Of a stretch of 64,000 bases of DNA, positions 34,132 through 44,175 are shown in pieces. A program made the translations under genes and the position numbers. Location: NCBI GenBank assembly GCA_027422505.1, contig JAPQWV010000752.1, positions 124,001 through 188,000 of the forward strand, written 5' to 3'. The notes below the pieces were generated by a model, which saw only the letters and a list, made by a program, of their open reading frames with translations, did no database searches and was not told where the DNA came from. The DNA comes from Craterostigma plantagineum (taxonomy: Eukaryota; Streptophyta; Magnoliopsida; Lamiales; Linderniaceae). Positions within the stretch are counted from its first letter, which is position 1, and each line of letters opens with the position of its first letter.

Positions 34132-35923
34132 ATGGGAGTGCTCTCGAACAAGATCTCAAGAGATGATCTGAACACTGGCGATCATATCTATTCATGGAGG
34201 CACTCCTATCTCTACGCTCACCATGGTAAACTTCCCTTTTTATATTGTTATTTATCTTTTGATGTCTATTTTCCTTTCTTGCTTTTCCATGATCATCACT
34301 CCTTGCGTTTGTTTGACGCGGAGTTGAATTGATTTTATTGCTGGGCGTTTCCAATTGAACGATGATTTGATTGTTAGATGAGAGGCGAGAGCGAAGAATT
34401 TTTTTGTTGATAAAAGGACTTACTAATTTCCCCTAATTTGTTAGCTCTCTCTGGGTTCGATGTACTGCTCTTTTGTAGATGTTGGATATCATTGATTTGA
34501 TGAAATCCCCTTTTAATTAAAATGCATTTGATCAGCATCCTAGTTTTCACGTTGATAATTTCTGGAAAGTAGATGATTTCAGGGTTAGTTTATTGTTATA
34601 CACACTACCTGTATGTAGTAAAGAATACTCCAAATGTGTTAGGATAAATGTTTGATACTACATGAGGGGATATGAAATAGAAAGATTCACTATTGAGAAA
34701 TCCCCTTTAAATAGCTATTTATCATTTAGGTAAACCTATTCCTCTTTTTTTCCCACCACTTTCATACAACAATCCTCTATATATACTGGCGTACATCATC
34801 TATAATTGGGTATAAGTAACCACACATTAGTTACTATATAATTTTAGAGAGTGCTAGGTAATGTGTGATATCCATAGTACGGCCAAACGAAAAGTTTGAT
34901 GCACTTCATTGACTACTGACTTCTTTTGTTTAAGAGCTTTTGGTCCATATTGTCTGCCCACAATCTTCAACAATGGACTTTGTTGCTGCTTTGTTTAGTC
35001 TCGGTTGTCAAGTCTCTAACAGAATGTATGTTTGAGATTGAGGAAGGTGAATTCAGTGTTTTGTTTCTGTCGTCGCTGGCGTCAATGATGATGATGATAT
35101 TAGTTACACAAATCTCTCACTCCCTGTGCTATTTGTTCAATCCAAACTTGCTCTCTTGCTGAACAAAGATTATCACACAGTTTCCTATTTCTTTTTCCTC
35201 CAAAAAAAAAACAAATTATCAGGAATTTACTTAGGAGATGAAAAGGTGATCCATTTCACACGTGGGGTGGGTCAAGAAGTTGGAACAGGGACAGTATTAG
35301 ACAAATTCCTCGTCAGCTCATCTCCGTCGAGCCAATCAGACTCTCCCTGTCCAAGATGCGGCGACCAGTCGATGAACGAAGGCGTAATTTCATCGTGCCT
35401 CGACTGCTTCCTCAACGGTGGCGAACTCTACCAATTCCAATACAGCGTCTCGCCCATCCACTTCCTAGCCAAGGCTCGCGGAGGCACTTGCACCATGGCT
35501 CAGTCCGACCCGCCCGAGCACGCCGTCCACCGTGCTGAGTACCTCCTACAGAACGGCTTCGGCTCTTACAACATTTTCAAGAACAATTGCGAGGACTTTG
35601 CAATCTATTGCAAGACGGGCCTTCTTGTAATAACTACGGTCAGCGTGGGGAGGAGTGGGCAGGCGGCCTCCTTCTTGGCCGCCGCGAGCGCAGTTGTGTC
35701 TTCGCCGCTTAGGTTTATGACGACGGGCTTTGGTGGGCTCACCGCTCTTGGCTGTGGGATATACTGCGTGAGTAGGGTTGTTTCGGACATTGGGATGAGG
35801 CGCGATGTAATGAAGATCCCTGTCGAGAGGCTCGTTCGCGACGCTGCTGCAACTATTGCCGCTGAGGTCGTCGGGGGTGGAGAAGAAGGTAATGGGGTTG
35901 CCGAGAATTCTAAGGAAAAATAG
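34132..35923 (+). CDS. LRAT-domain protein (LEAD-SENSITIVE 1-like)
   Basis: Exon 1 is 34132-34225 and exon 2 is 35223-35923, with a 997-bp GT/AG intron, phase 1, and 264 residues. The LRAT/NlpC-P60 fold motifs are visible: HGIYLGDEKVIHFTRG early, and NNCEDFAIYCKTG holding the likely catalytic Cys. A plant-specific Cys cluster (CPRCGDQ...SSCLDC) sits between them. The C-terminal third has hydrophobic Ala/Gly-rich segments (FLAAASAVVSSPLRF, GFGGLTALGCGIYCV) that may be membrane-associated. LRAT-like proteins transfer acyl groups; the substrate of plant members is not established, and LEAD-SENSITIVE 1 affects lead tolerance in Arabidopsis. The gene is intact. A MITE sits directly in its proximal promoter. 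Confidence 0.9.
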
Positions 35924-36605
35924 CATTGTTTATTTTTCCCTGTTATCCTATGCTTGATTAAGACTGTTTATTTGTGGAGGCTTGAATAATTTTTTGTTGT
36001 TATGTTTGTCGTGTGTTGAACTTTCACCTATTTGTGTTGTGTGGATTTGAAGATTATGTAAATACATCAAGAAACGACATCTATTAAGTAGTGTAACATG
36101 ACTGCTGACATTATTTTCGGTGAACGATATTTTTTGTTCCTAGTGATTGAGGCGGGAGTGTTTCTGGTTCCCTATATCTCGAGATGCCATAGTTCCAACG
36201 GTTAACGAAATTGAGTCATTTTGGTCGTCTTGTTAATTTAATCGTTGGTTTTTAGACGAAATTTAGCACGTGAGAGCACATGATCTCCGTTTAGGCTACT
36301 TACAATTTTGTAACTCATCTTCTTCTTCGAATTAAATAAAAATGAGCATCATTACGCATCACACCTTGGAAACGATTGACGACATTAAAGATGACGTAAA
36401 TGTGTTGTGTAACATGATACGTGCGTTTAAATCGAAAGAAGAAGATGAATTTTGATGGATTAAGTTAACTAAAGCGGGATCATGTGTTCTCGTGTGTTAA
36501 TTTTTATCTAAACTAACGCTAAATTAACTGAAAAACCAATCGATAACTTGAAGACTAAAAGTGGGTATTATTATTATTGTTTTTACAAGTAAGCAACTCG
36601 TTAAT
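35924..36605. other. intergenic DNA between convergent genes
   Basis: Lies between the LRAT gene stop (plus) and the acyl-activating-enzyme stop (minus), so it holds both 3' UTRs. No other feature recognised. Confidence 0.6.
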
Positions 36606-37803
36606 CTAGAAGCCCTCCTTGGCGGCCAAGTCCCTCAGCAGAAATTTTTGCAACTTACCAGTGGAAGTCTTGGGCAGCTCCTTCATAAGCACAACATTCC
36701 TCGGAACCATGTAAAGAGGGCAACCTCTTCTTACAAAACTCCCTAATCTCCTTCTCCGTAGTAGTGATTGTTGTCTCGTCCGCCTTAAGGCTGACAAAGG
36801 CACAAGGTGTCTCACCCCAAAACTTGTCCTTTCGAGCCACGACGGCCGCCTCGTCCACCGCGGGATGGGAATAAAGAACGGCCTCGATCTCCACGCTGCT
36901 CAGATTCTCTCCGCCGCATATTATTATGTCCTTGCGACGGTCTTTGACTTCCACATAACAGTCAGGGTGGATCACACCCACGTCCCCAGTGTAGAACCAC
37001 CCGTCTTCCCGCATGGATTGGGACGTCCCCTCCGCATCTTTTAGGTAGCCGAGCATTATGCTTCCACCTCGGATCACGATTTCCCCCATCGTCTTCCCGT
37101 CCCTCGGGACACTGCTGTCCCCTCGAGCCACCACGTCTATTTCTGAAGAAGCAATGCTTCGCCACTGCAAGGGAAAAAAAAGAGAAATTCTATACATGTA
37201 ATATGCATAATCATTTTTCTAGTTCTATAATTTAAGTGTGTCGTTATAGGAGCAGCGAATTAAGGGGTGGTGACATTATAGGGATAACTTCAAAATTAAG
37301 TCATTTCCATACATTATACGCTGCAATCCTAGATTTTGCACAAAATTCTAGGGTACTGTGACATATTACATCGCTTAAAAATATAAGCAATTTTTTGAAC
37401 GAAAATCAAAATCCTAATTTATAATGTCCCTAAATTGTTTAATTTTGAAATTATATTATCCACACAACTCCACGATCTTAAGTTCTCGGTCCCTATAATG
37501 TCAATAATTAATTGCATGACTAAAAAATAATTAACCCTTATTATATATACTAGCAATTAGAATCCAAGGCATAGATCGACCCCTCCCTGATCTAACTAAT
37601 AATAATATCGAGTAGCCTCTCTCTCATTTTAAATAGGGCTAGTTTAGGTTAGTTTGAGAAACAATGCAAAAAAGCATTTTACTCACTCCTTGCCTAGCCT
37701 TGAGCCTGGCCCTCTCCTCACCACTCAGCCCATCCCATTGCTTCTTCCACGCACACGTCACCACCAGCCCGCCCGTCTCCGTCAGCCCATACCCGTGCCC
37801 CAC

Positions 37804-38056
37804 TGAAATTTTCTGCAGAGCTAATTCATTTGTAGAACAGAGAACGATTTTGTGGAATAGAATTGTTTATTGATTATCTTAGGAATGAGTTTACATTCGT
37901 ATATATATGTATAGCTAACTACGGATTAAAGTAAAACAACTATCTAATCTGTACAGCTAAGCATAACATAATTAACTAACTAGTCCAAGCCGAGGGATAT
38001 CAGGTGGACCGGAGTCAGGCTCGGGATCAGGCTCGGGGTTGCCAATATATTCTTCA
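37804..38056 (-). repeat. 3' LTR of the Copia element in the acyl-activating-enzyme gene
   Basis: 253 bp. On the minus strand it begins TGAAGAATATATTGG and ends AAAATTTCA. The final reading frame of pol runs about 28 codons into this LTR before stopping at 37972. Confidence 0.93.
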
Positions 38057-41000
38057 CCCCCCTCCCAAGTTGGTGATTGATGAAAATCTTTCAATCCCAA
38101 CTTGGCCGAAAGATAACGAAACAGCGGATGGGCCAGCGGCTTAGTGAAGAGATCCGCTAACTGTTGACGAGAATTCACATGATGTAATGAAATGAATCCA
38201 AGTTTGTAATGATCCCGAACAATGTGACAATCGAGCTCAATGTGTTTAGTGCGCTCGTGAAAGATGGGGTTCTCTGCGATGTGGATGGCGGCTTTGTTAT
38301 CACACCACAGCGGGATAGGCAGAGAAGAGGGTATATGAAGATCACCGAGCAGGTAAGTGATCCATTTGAGCTCGCAAACAGTGGAAGCTAAGCTTCGGTA
38401 CTCAGCTTCAGCTGAGGAACGGGCCACAGTAGTCTGCTTTTTCGTTTTCCAGCTGATTAGTGAGCTTCCAAAGAATATGCAAAATCCTGTAAGAGATCTC
38501 CGAGAAGTATGGCAAGATGCCCAGTCAGAATCACTATAAGCTGTGAGTGATAGATCATTTTCTGCTGAGTAAAATAGGCCAAGTGACGGATAAGCCTTTA
38601 GATATCGAAGGACAATAATCATAGCAGACCAATGTGCCATTCGTGGAGCTTGAGTAAATTGACTCAGCTGCTGCACCGAGTAGGTAATATCCGGGCGTGT
38701 GAATCCCAAATATAATAACTGTCCAACTAAAGTGCGATATCTAGAAGGATTATCAAGAAGGGGACCACAATCTGCTTCCTTTGGGAAACTATAATGTTGT
38801 GGCAGTGGAGTATGAACAGGTTTTGAACCTGTTAATCCAACGATATCAAGAAGATCCAAAATATATTGCGTTGATTCAAATATATCCCACCGGCTGTTTG
38901 AATAAGTTCAATTCCCAGGAAAAAATGAGCTCTGCCAAGATCTTTAATGGTAAAAGCAGTGTCAAGAAACTGTTTTACCTGAGCTATTTCAAAGGTAGAT
39001 GAGCCCGTGAGTAAAACATCGTCAACATATACGAGTAGAGCCAAGAAAACTTCATTTTTCTGAAGGATAAACAAGCAATGATCGTGGGGTGATTGGATGA
39101 ATCCATAATTCTGCAACTTCATAGTGAATTCCTCCATTGGCGAGAAGCCTGCTTCAAGCCATATAATGATCGCTTGAGCTTACAAACTTGTGTGGCTTTG
39201 AAGGAATAACCTGGTGGAGGTCGCATATAAACTTCCTCATTTAGATATCCATGGAGGAAAGCGTTGTTGATATCCAACTGCTCGAGAGGCCAAGATCTTG
39301 CGGCAGCCAAAGCAATTATAATTCTGAGAGTAACTTGCTTTGCTACAGGCGAAAAACTGTCGAAATAATCGACCCCTTCAACTTGATTATAGCCTTTGGC
39401 GACAAGACGCGCTTTACGCTTTTCAAGTGAGCCATCAGCTTTGCATTTAACCTTGAAGACCCATTTACAACCAATGGGCTTCTTTCCTTTTGGTAACTCA
39501 GTAAGCGTCCAGGTTTCATTGGCCTCGAGAGCTTGCAATTCGGTGTTCATTGCATCAACCCACTCCGGATAATTCTTGGCTTCATCATAGGTCCGTGGCT
39601 CATGAATATTATCCAGGTTAGCCAAAAAACACTTATATGTTGGAGAGAAAGAAGGATTTGTATAGAAAGGATATGTATGGGGAGTATAAAGTGAAGAGGA
39701 TACCTGATTGCAGTGTGAACGAGATGTGCTGCATGCCTCCATATTGTCAGATACATAGTCATTTAGCCAAGAAGGAATATTTCTAGCTCTAGAACTTCTT
39801 CGAAGGGTTGAAGAAATAGGCTGTGAGGTGGATGTATTTGGGATGAGTGGATGATCACAGTTTGTGGTAGGATTAGTTGGGATGTTTTGAGTTTGTGGGG
39901 GCTGTAGAGGTTCAGATGCTGCTGTGGCATGTGGGGTTAGTAGTTGAGGCTCAATATCTGCAAAGTAACGATTATCATATGGCACCTCCAAGTCACCAAC
40001 CGGTGTAGGTAGGGAAATATCATGAAACAGAGGTATCTCATCTAAAGGTTCTGATATTCTGGTTTGAAAAGGGAAGGAATCTTCATGAAATATGACATCC
40101 CGAGATATAATGATGTCATTTGTGTTCAGGTCTAGGATTTTGTAGGCTTTTTGGCCGGTAGGGTATCCAAGAAATGCTCCCCGAATGGCTCTCGGGGCAA
40201 GTTTATCTTTGTGAGGGGTGACATTGGTAGCAAAACATAGGCAACCGAAAATTTTTAGGTGACTCAAATCTGGGGTTATACCATGTAATACTTGGTATGG
40301 ACTCTGCCATTTTAACTTGGCGGAAGGTAATCTATTTATCAAATAGGTTGAGGTAAGAAGAGCATCCCCCCAAAACTTCTTTGGAAGGTTAGATTGAAAC
40401 ATAAGGGACCTAGTCATTTGCAAGAGATGTTTATGCTTGCGTTCAACAATGCCATTTTGCTGTGGGGTGTAAGGGGAAGTTCTTTGATGAAGAATGCCAA
40501 GGTCTCCTAAGAGTTTCTGACAGGATATACTCAAAAACTCACTTCCATTATCAGTTCGAATCTTCTTCACTGTTTTTTGGAACTGAGTTTGGATCATCAG
40601 GAAAAAATTTTTCAGCAAGTGAAAGGTTTGGGATTTAAAGGTCATGAGGAATGTCCAAGTGGCTCTACTGTGATCATCCACAATGGTTAAAAAGTAGTGG
40701 CAATCATTGTAGGTTTTGTGCTTATAGGGCCCCATATATCTATATGCAAAAGATCAAAGCATGCTTCTGAAATTGTGGTGCTCAGGGGAAATTGTAAGCG
40801 TTGCTGCTTTGAGATAGGACAAATTTCACAGAAGGTGTGTGCTTTACTAGAAGGATTAGTACATGGTATATGGCTCATAACAAGGCTAGAAGGATGTCCT
40901 AATCGACTATGCCAAGTATGATGATCATGTCGACTAGAAACATTATTTGCAAGAAATCTGGGATAGAAGTCAAAAGTACCTAGAGCAGAAAATTCCTTAA

Positions 41001-42507
41001 GTATACTTGGCTTGAAAGAATCCTCATCCAATATGTATAGCTTGTTCACAACTCGTCCAACAGCTGCAATCCTTTTAGTCATGTGGTCCTGTAAAATACA
41101 ATGGTTGACAGAGAAGAATATGTCCAAGTTGTTTTTTTGAGTAAGTTTATGAACTGAAATGAGGTTGTGTCTGAATTCAGGCACATGTAGTACATCTGTT
41201 AGGATAAAGTCTTTATGGAGGGGAACATTTCCTATATGTTTTATGACTTTAATGGTGCCATCCGGGAGGTGAACGGGTGAAAATGAATTGAGAGTTTTAT
41301 AGGATGTCATGAGGTTTAGGTCATGTATCATGTGATTTGTGGCTCCACTGTCTAATATCCAGCACCATGAACCAAGATTAGCCGTAGAATTCAGGAGTAG
41401 GTCATAGTTCATACCTGAGAAATCGCCAAAATGGGAGTGGTTTACCATATTTTCACTCGCAGGTTGTTTTCCCTTCATCATTCTCTGAACTTCCTGCTGC
41501 AACAGAGCCAGATTATTCATTACAGCTTGTAGCTCGTGAGGGCTGTCTCCTGGGATTGAATCTGAAACACTTAGCACTTGCTTCTGTGGAGCATTTTGAG
41601 CCTTGTATGCTGGTGCTTTGCTCTGTGTGTTGCCCTTCTTTTCCTTCAACTCAAGCCACCAATCGGGAAAACCATGTACAAGAAAACAGCCGCTCTTCAG
41701 GTGTCCATTTCTTTTACAGTGCTCACACCATAACTTCTTCCTTTCTTCTTTGCTCATAAACTGCTTTCCTCCCTCAGGTTTCTTTTGTACTATGAATGCA
41801 CTATTCACATTTGAATCCACCAGAAACATGCTGGCTTTCTTTTGGTTTTCAACATTCATCACCATTGAATATGCCTTGTTTTCATCTGGTAAAGGATCCA
41901 TCATGAGGATGTGATTTTTGACACCTTCGTAACTGTCATTTAGGCCCATAAGAAACTGAACAAGTCTGTTCCTATTCTCCCTTTTTTCCATCATCATTCT
42001 AGCTTCACATTTACACAGCACCGGAGGATCAATGTGGTTAATTTCGTCCCAGCATCTCTTAAGTTTTGTGAAGTATAGATCAAGCGGCAGCTGCTCCTGT
42101 GTAATAGATATGATTTCTTTCTGCAGATTGAAAATCTGAGGCGCATTCGAAGTGCCATATCTGGATCTTAGTGCCTCCCACAGCACTTTAGCATTAGAAG
42201 AAAAAGCATAGCCCGCAGCAATTTCCTTTGACATAGAGTTAATTAACCAAGATACCACCATGAAATTCACCTGCTCCCAAGCTTCATGAAGTGAATCGTT
42301 CAAGGCTGGCTCGAGAATTTTTCCATTAACGAAACCTAATTTCTTCTTTGCTCCTAGCGCTACTGTCATTGCGTGGCTCCAAGACGCGTAATTATCTCGC
42401 GTCAGCAGATTAGTGACAAGAATTGCTCCTGGTGAATCTGAGCCATGGAGCAGATATGCTTGGGCGTTATTCACCTCGGGAATTTGCTGATTTTGAGTTT
42501 CTTCCAT
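38057..42507 (-). pseudogene. Copia gag-pol polyprotein with three single-base shifts
   Basis: Gag starts at 42507 (MEETQNQQIPEV), carries a zinc knuckle (CEHCKRNGHLKSGC) and is followed by protease (WILDSGATNHMIHD). Integrase begins near 41000 with the HHCC finger. The frame shifts by one base near 40730 within LHIDIWGP, and the integrase core then continues ([17 protein letters not shown]). RT follows with LLVYVDDVLLTG. Further one-base losses lie near 39137 (after KQASRQW) and near 38860 (after GGIYLNQR). RNase H closes with AYSDSDWASC and QQLADLFTKPL. Apart from the three shifts the protein is complete. Confidence 0.88.
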
Positions 42508-42596
42508 CAGAGATCAACCAGAAAATTGCAGAAACTGAAATAGAAGTAGAAATCGCTCGCGGAATCAGAAATTGGAATTAGAATTCATTCCGAATG

Positions 42597-42608
42597 GCTC
42601 TGATACCA
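42597..42608 (-). other. primer binding site for initiator tRNA-Met
   Basis: The minus strand reads TGGTATCAGAGC immediately after the 5' LTR, the standard Copia PBS. Confidence 0.9.
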
Positions 42609-42861
42609 TGAAATTTTCTGCAGAGCTAATTCATTTGTAGAACAGAGAACGATTTTGTGGAATAGAATTGTTTATTGATTATCTTAGGAATGAGTTTACA
42701 TTCGTATATATATGTATAGCTAACTACGGATTAAAGTAAAACAACTATCTAATCTGTACAGCTAAGCATAACATAATTAACTAACTAGTCCAAGCCGAGG
42801 GATATCAGGTGGACCGGAGTCAGGCTCGGGATCAGGCTCGGGGTTGCCAATATATTCTTCA
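42609..42861 (-). repeat. 5' LTR of the Copia element in the acyl-activating-enzyme gene
   Basis: 253 bp, no difference from the other LTR found by eye. The acyl-activating-enzyme frame reads about 30 codons into this LTR and then stops, so a chimeric truncated protein could be made. Confidence 0.93.
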
Positions 42862-44074
42862 CCCACCTCGAACCCCAGCGCCTCCGCCCGGCCGAGCACC
42901 GACGCCGCCGGCGGCGACCCGGCGGTCATCACACGCACGGACCTCCCGAGAGCCTTTGCCCCGGGAAAATTCACCAACATGTTCAAGACGACCCGGGCGC
43001 CGCACATGTGCGTCACGCCGTACCTCTCTATGGCTCCGTAGATCGCCTCGGCATCTACTCGGCGGAGACAGACGTTTGTCCCGCCGACGGCAGCCATGCT
43101 CCATGTGTAGCCCCAACCGTTTGCGTGGAACATGGGCAACGTCCATAAATAGACGGGCTGGTTAGGGACCGACCAGTTCAACAACGAGTCTATCCCGGCG
43201 AGAAACGCCCCTCTGTGGCAGTGGACGACCCCTTTGGGCGAAGAAGTCGTCCCCGACGTGTAGTTTAAGGTAATGGGTTCCCACTCGCTTTCGGGCCGGA
43301 CCCAGCTAAAACTCGGATCTCCTCTTTCCATCAGAGATTCGTACATAAACACGTCATTTTCCCCACAGCCGGCTTTTTCTAGCAGGGAAGAAGCAGTAAT
43401 ACGAACAGGGCCGACGACGTGGTCGTCGGGGATTACGACCAAGATGGGCTTTCTGGCTTTCGAGGGGAGCGTAGAAACTGCTTGGAGAACCGTAGAAGCA
43501 GATTGGCAGTCGACAAACACGAGCTTCGATTCGCAGTGTTGGAGGATGTTAGAAATGGCTTGAGAGTCGAGTCGGAGATTGATGGTGTTGAGGATTGCGC
43601 CGGACATGGGGACGGCGAAATGGAGTTCTAACATGGCGGGAACGTTCGGCGCTACCACGGAGACGACGTCTCCTTTTGTTATGCCCAGCGAGGCGATGGA
43701 TGAAGCGAGCTTAAGGCATCTTATGCGAGTTTCCGACCAGCTTTGCACGGTATCGTTATTGTAAAGAATCGAAGGGCAGTCGCCGAATAGAGCTGAGGCT
43801 CTCTCGAGGAAATCGATGGGAGTTAAATGGCATGCAGTTGCTGGCGATCTTTTCCTAGTTTTGGTGCACTTTGATTCCGTTTCTTGAGGGGTTCCAATGG
43901 AGGAGAGTGGTAAGGAAGATTGGATGATCGTTTTCTTTATTCGAATTGACGACGGAGATGACTTAGGACAAGGCTGTGCTTCGTGGAAACGAGGAGAAGA
44001 GAGAAGAGTGTGTCTGATTAGTTGCATGGTTTTGGTTTTGTTATGAACTTTTTCGTTGGAGTTTGTTGTCTACC

Positions 44075-44082
44075 ATATATAG
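44075..44082 (-). promoter_or_regulatory. candidate TATA box of the acyl-activating-enzyme gene
   Basis: The minus strand reads CTATATATGG about 50 bp upstream of the ATG at 44027. The gag-only Copia element begins about 95 bp further upstream, so distal promoter elements have been displaced by 2.5 kb. Confidence 0.45.
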
Positions 44083-44175
44083 ATAGTAATGCTCCGCCAC
44101 CGACAGTGACTATTGTTTACGATACCTAACTAACTGGTTAATACCCCATCCAATGAGGAAATATCAAGTCGTTTC

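Larger units (their letters stand above)
37804..42861 (-). mobile_element. Copia LTR retrotransposon inserted in the acyl-activating-enzyme exon
   Basis: Both 253-bp LTRs have TG...CA ends and look identical base for base. The 5-bp target duplication CCCAC occupies 37799-37803 and 42862-42866. The primer binding site next to the 5' LTR (42597-42608, minus strand TGGTATCAGAGC) fits initiator tRNA-Met, and a GGGAGGGGG polypurine tract precedes the 3' LTR. The gag type (DNYASWSHAMTVALGAKKK) suggests the Ale/Retrofit lineage. Identical LTRs imply a very recent insertion. The element lies in the same orientation as the gene it breaks. Confidence 0.95.
36606..44027 (-). pseudogene. acyl-activating enzyme (AMP-forming acyl/aryl-CoA ligase), disrupted by a Copia insertion and a frameshift
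   Basis: Exon 1 runs 44027-42862 and resumes at 37798-37687 once the Copia element and one CCCAC copy are excluded. Exon 2 is 37164-36606. Motifs include the AMP-binding P-loop YTSGTTSSPKGVVH, the aromatic GYGLTET segment on the far side of the insertion, WFYTGDVGVIHPDCYVEVKDRRKD, and GKLQKF with the C-terminal catalytic Lys. The pre-insertion frame is continuous across the site (GFEVGHGYGLTET). A separate single extra C near 36722 shifts the end of exon 2, so the in-frame product loses the catalytic Lys. Without both lesions the protein would be 611 residues. It resembles the peroxisomal benzoate/cinnamate-CoA ligase clade, but the long N-terminus (residues 1-60, basic and Ser-rich) could be an organellar transit peptide. 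No C-terminal SKL is seen. Confidence 0.9.
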
